Shown here piece after piece: positions 11,318 to 24,874 of a stretch of DNA of 64,000 nt (position 1 is its first letter; each line of letters starts with the position of its first letter). Location of the stretch: assembly GCF_019649055.1 (NCBI RefSeq), contig NW_026570223.1:1674001-1738000 (forward strand). Direction: 5' to 3'. The notes under the pieces are model-generated. The model did no database searches. It was given only the letters and a program-made list of their open reading frames with translations, and was not told where the DNA came from. Source of the DNA: Paramacrobiotus metropolitanus (Eukaryota; Tardigrada; Eutardigrada; Parachela; Macrobiotidae). Made by a program: the position numbers and the translations under genes.

Positions 11318-14300
11318 TCACCTGAGGGCGACATTCTTCGACCGGTAGCACTGGGAGCACAGCCACTCATTCTTCTCCCGCCCGAAAAACGGACAGTTCT
11401 CCGTGGCACACCGTCGCACTTCGCAGTCCTCCTCCACCGGGCGGAAGCGCGCCGAACTGATTTCCATCGGGTTGGGCCGGGGCAGCTGCGGCGTGCTGTT
11501 CCCCCTCACCGTCTTTAGATTATTCAACACCGGCAGCTCCTCCTTGGCGTTACTGGCGTAGAAGGTGGATTTGCCGATGGTGGTCGTCTCCCGTTGGGCG
11601 CGCATCTCCTCCACCTGCGTTTTCTGCCGATTATAGCAGCCCGCGCACAGATAATTGTTGGCTAACGAGCCCAGATTGTCGCAACCGATGTTGGCGCACC
11701 GCAGGCTGCCGTTGGGCAGCTGGAGATTGTCGCGCCGTTCGCGGTCTTTGAGATGCTGAGCGAAACGGGCGCGTGCAGCGGTGAGGTAATTACTTATCAT
11801 CTCCGAGTGGAACGATGTCTCCTCATCGCATGATAGCAACGAACCTGTAAGAAAATTATCAGCTTATTAAATGAGGAAACTGGTAATCGAAAAAAAGAAG
11901 TCCAATCCTTTTAAGCAGTACTTTACAATTCAGTCTCTATGGCAATATCTACAGGGAAATAAAAGCGCCTGTCCTTCCACTACAACTCCGTCCACATTGG
12001 AAGTAATATGTATTTATTGTATTACGTAATATCAGGCTGTGCTTGAGGCCTACAATTTTTTCAACTGAGCACTCAACATTGGGACTCGTAAATAAATTCA
12101 GAATAATGCAACATTCACAATTTCACAACTCCAGCTAATAAAGTTAGTAACTGAAGCTCCAGTTATGACATAATTTGCAGCGCAATTGCTTACCTAGAAC
12201 CGCACTAGACGCATTCAGCATACCGCCTTCCGGAACATCCTTCACAGTCTCCATCTTCCACCGGCAACTCCCATTTTCCCCTATCGTCTCCACCGACCCC
12301 ACCTTCTCCTTTTCCTCCACCACCCCGTTGACCTTCTGCTGCAGCTGCTGGGCCACCGCGTTCTTCTCCTGCGCCCCCTTCACCACACCCACATCGTTCT
12401 CCTCACTGGTGCGCCGCGTCAACTTAGAGATGCTGCGCTTCAGCTTTTGTTTGACGCTCTTCATATGCTTCCCAATCCCCGTTTTCCCTTTACTGACATC
12501 ACTCCGCCCGCCCGAAGAACTCTCGCTCTCATTGGAATCCGCCGTGGAGCGGCGATCATCCACACCCGCATTGGACGACACACTGTCCTTGCCCTTGCCC
12601 ACCGCCGTCACTTTCACCAGATCCAGGTAGGTGAGCAGGACGTGCAGTTTTTCGGCGGCGGAGATGTTGGTCAACCGGTGGATCACCTGCGGATCATTGT
12701 CTTCGTGGCCCCATTGGAAGGATTCGCCGGGGTCCACCAGGAAGAGGATGGGAAGGAGTTGGCCTTGGCTGTCGGTCACCGGTATAACGGCAGGGAGGTC
12801 GGCGTCGGCGGTCGGGGTGTCGCGTTTCATGGGGACTAGAGCGGAGAAGTGGGCCGCGTCGTAGGCTAACACCAGAGGTGACCTGTTAGAAAAAAGCGTA
12901 TGCAATTCGTCATTTACGAACTTTCTGTCAACGCATTATAGCCTCAAACCAATTCTAATCTATAAAAATAAAAAGAACAAAAAGGGAATTTGTTGATCCA
13001 AAACAGATTTATTGATACGTTGATATAGAAAAAATTTACACTGCCTACTCGTAAAACATTGGCTATGGTTATATCACGGTTTTTTCTTCATAAAACCTTA
13101 AGCCAACAGTTAAACGGTAATCGAGCAACCAAAGGTGCATCTGCACTACGTTGCAACCTGCAGTACATTAGTCGGAATTCACCCCATGACGATGTCATTT
13201 CAAATATGTGCGGCTGTAACTGACGGAAAAAAATGATTTCAGTACATGATGGCTAACTATGTATACTCGTATTTTCGTTGCAAATGCTTCTAATAAACCG
13301 TTCTCCACTACAGTAATTTCCTCAAAGATATAAGTTTCCTAGTTTTACCGTCGGCAATTTTTGGGATCGCATCCCAGGGGTAGGTAGATCCCTCCGAAAG
13401 GAATCGGCGCCAAGGGCTCTCCGGCACTATCCCGCAGATACACCTCGGCAATGACGATGATGGGTCGTTTGATGGCGTAGGCCAGTGCAAACACATGCAC
13501 CTCCTCAAGACTCTCATACTGAGTATTATCATCGGTGCTATCATGACAGGATGCCGGACCAGTTGTCTCGCTCTCCTTCTCTTCAACCACTGCCAGGCCA
13601 CTGGAAAACAACAACAGGTGAGCCGTACTGGATTACGGTCAAGTGCACACTACCGGTTGGATGATGCGCCTGCCGCCATCGCAACCTAGTCATGTGTCGC
13701 ATGCTAATCGTGCACATAGAAATATCAGCTGCTTGTATCGGATACGGATCACTTCATGTGCATCGTATAACAGTTTTTCCGTCAAGCCCAGATGAAACCG
13801 ATATAAACACCAAGTTAATTAAGCTAGTTGCCTTAGTTGTTTCATTCAAATTACTTAATTCTGGCAGTAATCCGAATACGTTGAGATGACTGTATGAGGA
13901 TGAATTTTTCGAAGACCAAAATAAGCACTTCTATGAATAATAAGAAAGAATTAACAGGGTCAGTCAGTTTTTTTTTCAAACGGAAAACTTTCAGCAGCTC
14001 TGCATCGATCCATTTCTATCACTATGTACCGAAATAGTAGCCAGTAGTGCGAAAACGTGACTAACGCTATTATGAAATATTTTAACACTAATTTTAATCT
14101 GAGACAGCAACATTGACGGTTCAGTGTTCTACTAATTTTACAACCACACTAAAAAAACAGCATTCACTAAAATTAACCAATCCGTTACCGAGATATGTTA
14201 TGCGTAATGCAAGCTGCACGCTCAATAATTCAGGAATAGGTTACTCCGGATGGTGACACTAGACTATGATATTTCAACGATCCGCTTGTTTTACAACTTC

Positions 14301-16729
14301 CATAGAGTCGTTCATTCCATAAAAGTAAAAACAGTGCAATTATACAACAACATATAAATAAATAACTTACTTTTTCTTGGGAGAATTCTCGCAACAAATA
14401 TAGTTGTGCACCCTGCTGCGCGGCTCCGTGGAAGACAATTTCAGGATATTGAACCATTCTTTATCCCATTCCGACTCGGTATAAGTTAGGCCACTCTGAA
14501 ACATAAAAATATTATGTCTTAAAATACTATATGCAAAGCTGATAACGATCAAAGATCATCAAGCATACAAAGGCAAGCAGAACAAGCTGAAAAGAACAGT
14601 TACTGCTCACTAACAAGAAGTTTTCATATTATTGACACTGTACACAACTACTTGTAGTTGTAGCGAAAACGCCTTCCAAAATCCCATGTAACACTGGTTG
14701 CCTGAGACGAAAACCTTCGTGCTACTATTTAGTTGCTTAATTAATTAGTAGCATGACCCACCTGTTTGTTCAAAATGGTTTGATGCCATCGCCACCGCCT
14801 ATAAATGGCCGCCTCGTACTCACTACGGCTGAGGATGTGGTTCAAGGATTTCCGCAGCGTCAGTAGTCGATCATGGAAGCCCCAAATGCCCAGGGAGGCG
14901 GCATGCAGCAGACAGTTCCCGTCGCCGGTGGTGGCCAGCGGAAGTAGGCGTTGGCAGGGTTTCGTATCAGCCCACCAATTCAGCCGACCTATACACAGAC
15001 CCCACGTTAAGTACTTATCATGTGTACCGTCACCGTGTTTATTTTATATCATACGACCTATTTTTCGGCCAACATCACATTATTGCAGTTTGTGCAATGC
15101 GCCGCGTGTTGATTATGCCCGTTCATCAAAATCGTTCTCTTGCTAGACAGTCTAGAAATCGTCACATGCATTACCTAAGCGACCAGACAAACATAATTTT
15201 TTATGGCTTCTTTGCTGGCTGGCTTAGAAGGTGTAGTGCAGCGCCTGCCAATCCTAACTTCATGCGATATTTATGCCATCTTACATAAGCAATGAATAAA
15301 TTTCATACAGCGGATGGCCTTTTTAAAAAATAAAGCGAACTAAAATTTACAGAAGAAAAAAATAACAATGCTTAAAGTACTTCTCGCACATTCTCAATAT
15401 TAACGCTGCAATGCGACAACAAGCTTACTGTTATTGCATACTAAGTTTTTGCGAAATACTTTGTAAACTTCAACAAACATTGCTAACGGAACGTTGCTGC
15501 CACAAAAACAATGTAGAAAAACTGTTATGGAAAAACTGCATATAATCAGTTTGAATCAACTAAGATACAGAGTTACGGTACAAGTACTGCATCTCATGGC
15601 CATGTCACAGAAATTATTAGACAACTTTCCACAACAGAATACTGAATAATAAGCGTTCACTGCAAACGAACCTGCTTGTTCCAGAGAGACCAATGTAGCC
15701 GTCTCAATGAGATCATTCTCCACAAATGCACGAAAATCTTCCGGCTGAATAACTGTCAAATCCGGAAGAGTAAAGGTATGGTTAGGCACACAGGCTGGGT
15801 CATCCAGGGTGAAACCTTTGGCTACTTCACTGCGGGCACGGGTTACCAGCGCCAGATTCTCCGATGCCCGCGATATTCCTCGACTCCACTTACGCCCTGC
15901 ATAACACAATTATAAATAAATAATTGTTAATTACAAATATTTGGGATAACTCAAGAGCACTTTGCATTTATCGCACCGCACGTCACTTCATACTTCATAC
16001 CCCATATTAATCAAAAACTAAAATTTTAAAACTTAAATTTCGCAAAATATAACAAGTAAAACATGGAACAAGCAAAAACCAAGATCACAGATAAACTTTG
16101 TAAGCAAAAAAAGCAAAGATGTAATTTTCTCGAAATTTGACAAAAAAACAGTTCTACTTTTTCCAGTTTTTTAAACTTTACAAAGTACTTGAAGTACTAG
16201 TATATGCGCGAGCACTAAGTTCTCGATAACGCAAGAACCAATTAGTATTTACAGAGCCATCCATCTACGTCCTCTACGCAACAGTACAGCAAACGATGCA
16301 CACTGCTTACGAGAATTGCCGATAGCAAACCGCAACAATTGCACCTGCCCACATTTTACAAAGCTCGCATTTAAAATTTCGTCAACTATCAAATTTTACG
16401 TAATTATCACGCTTTGCCGTTGATATTTTACCGGCTGTGTCCTCCGAAATCTCCACCGCATCATTTTTCTGGAGAATAGGTCGTCCAACGGGAATAATGA
16501 TGTTGCCCGCGCTGTCCACTCGTCCAGCCGGTTGGTCAGGGAATCGTTTCGGTGAGGGCAACGAGGGGCTGGTCTGCTTGATTCCCTCGCGGAGTCTGGC
16601 TGTCTTCAAGGTGGTGACGGCTTTCAGTGCCTCCTGGGGGTCCCAGGAATGACTAAGGAGGATATCCTGCGCCACCGCCGGCTCCAGTCCTGTCTCGTTG
16701 ACAAACTCCGATAAAATGATGTCAGTCAT
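11318..16729 (-). CDS. OTUD7: OTU deubiquitinase, Cezanne/OTUD7 family, with two A20 zinc fingers
   Basis: Seven exons (16729-16432, 15896-15672, 14988-14762, 14495-14371, 13600-13349, 12882-12194, 11844-11318) join in phase to 780 codons. The N-terminus is a UBA-like helix bundle ([17 protein letters not shown]). The OTU domain has the catalytic cysteine near residue 200 in [15 protein letters not shown], then [27 protein letters not shown] and FGGIYLPL, and the catalytic histidine near 387 in DAAHFSAL. A low-complexity Lys/Ser linker follows. Two A20-type fingers (C-x4-C-x11-C-x2-C) lie near residues 655-677 and 751-772. Cezanne enzymes cleave Lys11-linked ubiquitin chains in cell-cycle and NF-kB control. 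Human OTUD7B has one A20 finger, so the second is unusual. The donor of exon 1 is my best phase-consistent choice. Confidence 0.92.
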
Positions 16730-18782
16730 CTACGACAAGCACAGGTTAACCCATGTTAGCAACTCGTAAAGTATGGAAAACAAATTGCATTAATCATTGA
16801 TCCTGTTCATGGAAACGGCGCCGTAAAAGCATTCTAATCAGCTTCTGGTGAATGTTATCGTGAAACCACAATCAAGCCCGGCCCAAAAATATTAATATTA
16901 TGCAATGATACTCGTAGAAACATTTTGCTATCTGGAAAATATCCGCTTGGCACAGCACATTCGCAAAGGCCCGACTAAAGACATGTCCTTTTTTTAACAG
17001 TCAAGTTTCAACGATCAAAAAGCCATTTTCCAAATTATTATTTAAATAAATGCACAAATCGTGAAAAATTACAGTAAAATACAGGAAAAAAGGACGCCAG
17101 AAGATGGCCATCTTGAACAAAACCCGACAAAAAACGCCGCTCATAGTAGTTTTACCCAGTCAGCGGAAGCCGCAAAGCAAAGGCGAAAGCAGTTAAATCC
17201 GAAACATTATTTGATGCTTTTCGGCTATTTTATAAATAAATTAACAATAAGTAACACCCGTGTGTTGTATCGACAGTAAATAATTATAGCTTGTTCAAAG
17301 AAAATGTCGAAATCTCGAACAATTTGACTTTTATTTGAGCTCGAAAATCTAGCTTGCTGAAAGCGTTCATCGCGATTACAGTGAACTACTAAATTCACAC
17401 AAATCTCCGATGCCCAAAGGCTAACTTTAATAAATAACTGGTCGAAAATGCATAGTCTGACTGCTTAAATAACAAATTTAAATATCTGAATTTCTCATTT
17501 TGCGGTGAATGCTGAGAATAATATATTCTTACTGATCTTACAGTCTTTTACTGCCAAAAAGTACTATGCCTTCAAGGCTTAATCAATCAGTCCGAAACTG
17601 GCATGCAGAGTGGCATGCCTTATGGTATCAAACTACTTACTTCATAACTTCAACCCAAACAACAATGTGTGGAATCAAAAGACAAAAATCAACAACAATA
17701 TATTTTTGCCGCTGCCTGCCCAACAGGCGAAGAACACGATTTCGACCACACCTGTCACCTAGATTTTATGATACGTATCTTTTAAGTTTAACTATCGAAT
17801 GGGGAGAAGCTCCATTATTAATTAAAAAGAAAAGCATTTCCACCATGTTCTGACATTAGATGATTAGTGGTGTTTAACAGTTTAACGGTTTAAGCACCTT
17901 GTTCCTTGTTACCTTGTAACGCAGGAACCATTCCTCAGACGCTATTTATTCCCCCACGGCAACGGTCACAGCAAAACGGAAATACAATAACAATAACCAG
18001 GAAATTCTATTCCAACAGGTAGCAATGATAATAATCATAAAATCACATGAACGGGATGATAAGCTCCATGAGGAATCACACAAAAAACCGCAAACCGCGG
18101 CTTCCGTTGATCCGATTTTACACAGGGTGCATTCAAACAATCGCTACCGAATCCAACAACATTTCCACTTTGCATCCTATCAATCGATATGTAGATTTTT
18201 CCGCTAAACTCAAACAAAAAAGAATAACCATAAAAAGCAAAGTAAAAACAAGTGGAGAAAAACTAACACTGACCGTAAGCGTAAAACAAACGAAATACAA
18301 CAGTCAACGACTCAACATAGAAACCAAATCAACTGGAAGTTTTAAAATCCTGAACATTTGTAACCAGGGCCCTGCCGTCTTTTGGTTTTTTTCATAGACC
18401 GTACGGCGCCGTTTAGTCGCCATTCGCATTTCAAGTTCAGGGGTACAGGAATGCGCTGCCTTTCGCAGTAAATACCCATAAGCTATCCTCACAAGCCTAA
18501 ACATTTGGCGCAGACTGTGCGTTTTCCAGCACCTCCACTTGCGCATACCGTATGCGCAAGTGTACGTTTGCCGTACGCCAATGCGTACGCTATGCGTCAC
18601 TGCGCAAACATGCCCAGGCAGTCGGTAGCGATGATTTCATCAGACAGCCTCTGAAAAACATTTTTCAAACTGTTTTAAAATCAGATAAATCACCGATTCT
18701 GGAGTTTTCAGTCTTCTGTGATATGGTTTTATAGTTTATTTTGACAGTTTATTTGGTTTTTATAACTATTTAATCGGAAAGA
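16730..18782. other. 2 kb divergent intergenic region between OTUD7-like gene and ABCF1
   Basis: The open frames here (for example 17061-17279 and 18304-18600 on the minus strand) have no recognisable motif. The stretch presumably holds both promoters. A strong palindrome at 18536-18562 is listed separately. Confidence 0.45.
18536..18562. promoter_or_regulatory. 27-bp palindrome with NRF1-like half sites upstream of ABCF1
   Basis: Arms of 13 bp (CACTTGCGCATAC and its complement) surround a single C. Each arm contains TGCGCA, the half site of NRF1/ewg. Further GCGTAC and TGCGCA motifs follow to about 18610. It lies about 220 bases upstream of the ABCF1 start and is probably a promoter element; it has not been tested. 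Confidence 0.4.
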
Positions 18783-21700
18783 ATGAAGGGTAAGAAGGAC
18801 AAGAAGAATAAAGCCGACGCAGACGAAGCTTCTGCATCTGTGACTGTGAAATCCGAACAGATGGACGACTCTGCCGAGGAGACCAAAGTCAAGAAGGACA
18901 CCAAAAAAGAAAAACCACCGCCTGCCAAACAGAAACCGCCCGCTAAGGACGACGTAGCCGATATGTCTGAGGAAGAGGCTAAGCCTAAGAAAGACAAAAA
19001 AGCCGGAAAAGAAAAACCCAGCGCGAAGCCAGATAATGAAGAATCCGATGATGCAGCCAAAGCAGCAAAAAAGGATAAAAAGAAAGATAAAAAGAAACCC
19101 ACAGCTGCCCCCGAGGAAAATGATGAGTCCGAACCCGAGATGAAGACGAAAAAGGATAAAAAGAAGGAGAAGCCCAAACCAGCGGAAGAAACCCCTGAAG
19201 ATGAACATTCTGAAGAGGAAGGTAAAAGTAAAAAAGACAAGAAGAAGAAAGGAAAAACTACCGAAAAATCCGAGGACGGAGAAAAGGTAAAGGTGAAAAA
19301 GGGGCAGAAGGATGTGGAGGCTGGGGATCATCTGGAAGATGACGATAAGGGGAAAAAGAAAAAGGAGAAGGCCGCAAAAAATAATGAGGGTGAAGAGTCA
19401 GAAGACGAGGTGAAAGAGAAGAAGGACAAGAAAAAGGGAAAACCGAAGGGAAAACTGGGAAAAGCTGGAGCTAAAGTGGACAAGGAGGAGGCATCGGATG
19501 AAGAAATGGCCGCGAAAAAGAAGGGGAAACCCGCAGTAAAATTTGTGGAGAGTGATGAAGAGTCGGATGAGGAGGAGGTTAAACCAGTGCCGAAGGGAAA
19601 AGGTACGGGGAAGAAGACAGCTGCTCGTGTAGCTAATGCTTTTGCTGCGCTCGATATCGAGGATGATGATGACGATGAAGAGGATGAAAAATCGGAGGAT
19701 GATTCTGAAGATGATGAAAATACCTCGAAGAAGAAAGCAGCTCAAGTCAAAGGTAAATTCTCATAATAAATTTCTTAATATGCTTGTTTTGCAATTTCTG
19801 AAAATTAAATGTTACCGTTTTGCTTAAATTTTACTCTGAGACAACATAACCAGAGTCTTGAAACATTTTTGAAAACACACTACAGAAAACGCACCCGTGA
19901 AATTTTTCCTAAGCGATTACATAACCTGGAATGCGTTTAGATACTTATGTTCCAGTACGCATGGAGTTTTTTTTCTTGAAGTAGCATCTGAGAAGTAATC
20001 AATATTTTGGTAAAGACTAAGAGATGAAAATTATTAGTCCTTGCTACTGGTAAAATTTTATTACTTTTTTGAATGATGAAATCTGGAATCGACATACTTT
20101 CGGATTCGGATCTGCTAGATGGCTCTTTCTAATTGGTTACCACTTTTGAGCAATTGTTCATTCGGATTTTTTTTACAGCCGAACCGGTTGAGGAGGGCCC
20201 CAAGCTTACGCGGAAGGAACGCTTGGCGAAGGAGAAACAGGCGAAGTACGAAGCGGAATTGGCCAGCCGAGGGCCTGGCGCTTCTTCCGGTGGAGGCGGA
20301 GGAGATCAGTTTAGTGTGTCGCAGCAGACGAGCAAAGTATCTTCGCAGAATCTGGAAAATGCCGTCGATATCAAGGTTTGTTTTATCACCAAATACTTCG
20401 GTAACCTTGTATGTGTTGTGCTTGACATTATACCTCACTTCGGTGCATGTTAGAAACAGTAGTGAGTTTTGATTTTTTTTCGTTTAGATCGAAAAATTCT
20501 CTATTGCTGCTCGCGGCAAGCAGCTGTTTGACAATGCCACGTTATCGATTACTCAGGGACGGCGATATGGTTTGGTCGGACCAAATGGGTAAGTTTTGGA
20601 CGAGCTGATTTGAAGTTTTTACTTTCCGGATGCATATGATTCGGATGCATATAAGATGACTGATGAATGACTGTAGTTGCACACTCGCTGCTGATCTGCG
20701 TTTGACATAAATTATGATTAGTATGCTGCTTCTAGGCATGGAAAAACAACCTTGCTACAACACATTGCCGGTCGTCAGTTAGCCATTCCTCCTAATATCG
20801 ACGTTCTTCTCTGCGAACAGGAAGTGGTAGCTGATGCGACACCCGCTGTTGATGCGGTGTTGAAAGCTGATACCAAGCGGTTGGAATTGCTGGCGCTGGA
20901 GAAGACGCTGACCGCCGATTCCGCTAAAGGGGATCTGAAAGCTACGGAGAAACTACGGGACGTGTACGAACAATTGGCGGCTATCGGAGCGGATTCCGCT
21001 GAAGCCCGAGCGCGTCGTATCTTGGCAGGTGAGATCAGATCAGCCAACAACAAACGAAATTCTGTGGGAAATATACGGATTACAAGTTGTAGCTTGATTA
21101 ATTGATGTTATTTTTAATTTTTACTTTGCGTTGATTTTGCCCTGCTATAGAAGGAATTCGGTTTTTGCTGCTGTGGACAATGTAAAAAAAAACTAAAACA
21201 ATTTTGAAGGCAAGCTTGCTTCTAGGTCTGGGTTTTGATGTGGAGATGCAGACTCGTCCAACAAACCAGTTTTCCGGTGGTTGGCGTATGCGTGTATCTT
21301 TAGCACGAGCTCTATTCATGGAGCCGACTCTCCTTCTCCTTGATGAACCGACAAACCATTTGGACCTGAATGCCGTCATCTGGTTGGACAATTACCTGCG
21401 GAATTGGAAGAAAACCTTGCTGATTGTGTCTCACGACCAGAGCTTTTTGGACAATGTCTGCACGGACGTGGTGCATTTGGACGAAAAGAAACTATACTAT
21501 TATCGCGGCAACTACACCCAGTTCAAGAAAATGTTAACCCAAAAACGGGCGGAACAGCAGAAAGAATACGAAAAACAGGAGAAGAAATTGCGAGAACTGA
21601 AGAGCTCGGGCAAAAGTACCAAACAAGCTGAGGAAAAGACAAAAACAGCGCTGGCGAAGAAACAGGAGAAGTCGAAGATTGGCAAGAAAAAGAACCAGGA

Positions 21701-23429
21701 GGATGATGAGGATCAGGGTCCACAGGAGCTGTTAACGCGCATAAGAGAATATATGGTGAAATTCCGGTTTCCTCAGCCGACGGATCTGAACCCTCCCATT
21801 CTGGGTGCTTTCAGTAAGTGTTGGCTTTGGATGCACACTTTCGGTTACTGTTTGTCTGTTATCAACTGTTTGCTTCCATGACAAATCATAAGCGAGCATA
21901 AGTAGGGTAAAATCAATATAGAAAATTTAGACTGTATCCGTAGCGTAGTGGTTAGAGTTTAGGTATTGCTGTTCCGACAGCACAGGTTCAAGCCCAACAA
22001 GGAAAAATTTTATTCCTGTTTACTGCGCTTCGTATGTCAGAAAATTATCGAATAAAATTGTAGTAGTGCGGCTTGCTCGATGATGACAATTATTTAGATG
22101 ACGAGTCCTAAACTATGTGCGGACATGAGGCATTTGTCTGAAAGAGCTCGCTTTTTGTTTGGATTTAGCTTTTGTTCTGATACTGGTGGTACTGGTTGGT
22201 ATTGTGTAGTAATTTTATATAGTGTTAGTATGTACCGGTGTTAAGTTAAAATCGAGTCTTATAATATAATAGTGACATTTATTTTGTTTTACGAAACAGA
22301 CGTAACATTCGGATATGCCAATCAGCCGAACATTTTCGAACGTCTGGATTTTGGTATCGACATGACGTCCCGCGTGGCCATTGTGGGGCCGAACGGTGTG
22401 GGCAAAAGTACCCTGCTCAAGCTTTTATGCGGTGATATCCAGCCGGTGCAAGGCGAAGTGCGGCGGAATGCCCGTTTGCGCATTGGGCGCTTTGATCAGC
22501 ACAGCGGAGAACATTTGAGTCTGACCGAAAGTGCGACGGAATATCTGCAGCGGTTATTTAATCTGAATTACCAGGAGGCTCGACGGCGGTTGGGACAGTT
22601 TGGATTGGCGGCGCATGCGCATACCATTAAGATTTCCGATTTATCCGGTGGACAGAAGTCGCGTGTGGCACTAGCGGAGTTGGCGGGGCGGGCTCCGGAT
22701 GTGTTGGTATTGGATGAACCGACGAATAATTTGGATATCGAGTCGATTGACGCCCTGGCAGAAGCCATTCGGGAATTTTCCGGAGGTGGGTTCGCTTAAT
22801 TAATTGATGTATTAGGAAGTGCGCTAGCACGGTGGCAGTGAGTTCTGAGTCGAACCTGTCCGTCGTTTGTAAAATGGCGGCCTGCCACGGCTGTGCATAA
22901 ATTCTTTCGTTTTTTTCCTAAGAGGCCTGATCAAGCATTACGTTAAATTAATCGAATCTGTAATCAGTCCCCAAATGCATTCGATAACGTTTTTTCCATG
23001 AAGTGTAAAAAGGACAGGTTTTTTTGCGTGAATTTGGTTAGCATTTGAGTTAGGTTTCACGTATTTGTTTTGTGTGTTTTTTAAGCCCCTGTCTACACGT
23101 TCGAGTACAGTGTAGGTTCGGTTTTGGAAACGCATTACTTTGTTATATTTACGAGTGTGTTAGCTTGAAAATGTATGTTAATGTAGCGTGCTGTTCCTTT
23201 TTCTATGATCATTCCCTGTTTTACAGTATGTAATTATTGTCTTATACGAGGTATCTTACTAGGTGTGATTTTGGTAAGCCACGATGAGCGATTGATTCGT
23301 GAGACCGAATGCCAGTTGTGGATTATCGAGGACAAAACGATAAACGAGATCGAAGGAGATTTCGATGATTATCGTGGAGAAGTTTTGAAAGCGTTAGGTG
23401 AAAGTGTTGTAGGACCGAACGCCTCTTAA
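18783..23429 (+). CDS. ABCF1: ATP-binding cassette protein ABCF1 (ABC50), translation factor
   Basis: Seven exons (18783-19752, 20179-20375, 20488-20588, 20736-21028, 21226-21813, 22300-22785, 23263-23429) join in phase to 933 codons. The first exon is a long Lys/Glu/Asp-rich low-complexity arm of about 320 residues, like the eIF2-binding N-terminus of ABCF1. NBD1 has Walker A GPNGHGKTT (split by an intron after GPN-G), signature [15 protein letters not shown], Walker [13 protein letters not shown] and H-loop VSHDQSF. A charged coiled-coil linker follows. NBD2 has [29 protein letters not shown] and VSHDERL. There are no membrane segments, as expected for ABCF. The family role is in initiation of translation with eIF2 and ribosomes. 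Intron 5 carries a tRNA-derived repeat. Confidence 0.95.
21937..22145 (+). repeat. tRNA-derived SINE copy in ABCF1 intron 5
   Basis: The RNA polymerase III A box TAGCGTAGTGG is at 21941-21951 and the B box GGTTCAAGCCC at 21985-21995, 44 bases apart as in a tRNA. Between them a hairpin GCTGT-TCCG-ACAGC replaces the anticodon arm. The T arm and acceptor pair poorly, so this is not a functional tRNA. The tail contains GATGACGAGTCC (22097-22108) and GAGGCATTTGTCTGA (22127-22141), both found again in an RpL18A intron at 44103-44157. The two copies define a repeat family. Confidence 0.6.
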
Positions 23430-23771
23430 AATATTATATTAACTAGTAATGATGGATAATTTCTTCGAATGTGACGGTGTTCTTTGTGCACGATTCTGGG
23501 TTTGGAAAACTGGTGATGCTGAGTTGGCATAGGGTTGGATTATTAAAAATGTTTGTGAACCATCCACGGTCTGATTAGCCAATGTTATTTATTACATTCT
23601 GCCGCTAAATACGTTACTTAACTTTTTTTACAAACAATACCTTATAATAAGCACACGCACACTGGCAGTCAAAAAGATCGCCATCCAAATGCCAACTATT
23701 GTTCACATAACACTGGTCATCCTTGCTACGTTATCCACAATAAGCTTGCACGGAGCAAAGAAAAACCGTAT

Positions 23772-24436
23772 TTACTTCTTCTTGGATTTCAGTTCTGCAG
23801 CTTCTTCTTGGGCTTTCTTCTTGAGGTATTCAGCATGCTCGGGAGAGGCTAAGTATTCTGCGTACTCATGCTCGTAAAACTTGGGATCCTTTCGTACCAA
23901 CTTTGTATGAGTCGTTTCCGCCCAGTCGTAAATAGCGTATCCGATAAAGAAAGCTGCAAATTAAAACCGATACAGAATCATTCCTTGTTTAGGTTTGTTA
24001 CACTTCATAAAAACGTGCAAACTGAATCAGTAAATCATTACAAACGACTTTATTAAGAACAAACTATTTTAAAAATCATAAAAATATTCATTAACTTTCA
24101 AAACCGGAAGGACCTGCAACTTCTCTGTTCACCGCGTAATAAGCAGAGAAACCGTAACAGGGAACGCACAAATTAAACGTTGCTGGTACACCGAAAATCC
24201 CCAAAGAATCGAAATATTCATTTTAAATGTGACAACTCCGTTAACTTACGGATTCCAATTCGGAAAAACTGTCCTTTGATACGGCGAATAGTATTAGGGA
24301 CTCCATGGCTTATCCATCCGGCGAATATTCGCTGCTCGAAGGGCGACAGAGAATGGGTGATCACCCCTCGAAAGTGCGCCATGTTGCCCCACACATCATG
24401 GCCGACGCCAGGCGGGCCGTGACCGCCACCACCCAT
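23772..24436 (-). CDS. UQCRQ: cytochrome b-c1 complex subunit 8 (UQCRQ)
   Basis: Two exons, 24436-24250 and 23953-23772, join in phase 1 to 122 codons. The core HSLSPFEQR, GVPNTIRRIKGQFFRIG and FFIGYAIYDW matches the small complex III subunit that sits beside cytochrome b in the mitochondrial inner membrane. The single membrane helix is the FFIGYAIYDWA region. The N-terminus has a Gly/His/Pro extension (GGGGHGPPG) and the C-terminus a charged extension ending in a lysine run, so the protein is longer than the roughly 82-residue mammalian form. A TTTATT (AATAAA on this strand) lies at 23588-23593. The gene is head to head with ferritin, 438 bases apart. Confidence 0.88.
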
Positions 24437-24874
24437 GATGCCCAAAAGTCCTAACAAATATTCAATCAAAATCAAAACTGGAAGAAAGGTGAAGTCGCAA
24501 AAATATTCGCAAATTCAGATCACAATGCGACTGCGCTCTCGATGGCAATCCTGGATTTTTGAGTGTAAAGCTTGACAGACGGCGTCAGCCCCCTTGCTTG
24601 GAGGTCTTAACGTAACTGCCCTGCCTTCTAAATAATCTGACAAACAATGGTCTGCGAAAGAGACGAACGCCCATACGACGGCTGTTTAGTTCATCAGATT
24701 TATAAAAATGTGACGTGCAAAAACGATAAAATCCGAAAAATGTTGTTCGATTTTTAAGATTTCGTTGTTTTTGTAAGTAATTTTGTCCTTTGGTGGTTAG
24801 GTTTGCATAGCAGATACAGAAAATCTTTAATTTTTGGTTGAATTGATCATATCTGTGCTGCATCGGCTACAGAA

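Noticed and set aside
18729-19745. Phe/Leu-rich minus-strand frames resembling membrane proteins
   Set aside because: They are the antisense of the Lys/Glu-rich first exon of ABCF1.
21937-22010. Functional tRNA gene in ABCF1 intron
   Set aside because: A and B boxes are present, but the T arm and acceptor stem do not pair; a repeat tail follows.
22830-22900. Minus-strand B-box-like GGTTCGACTC in ABCF1 intron 6
   Set aside because: No convincing A box or cloverleaf could be drawn around it.
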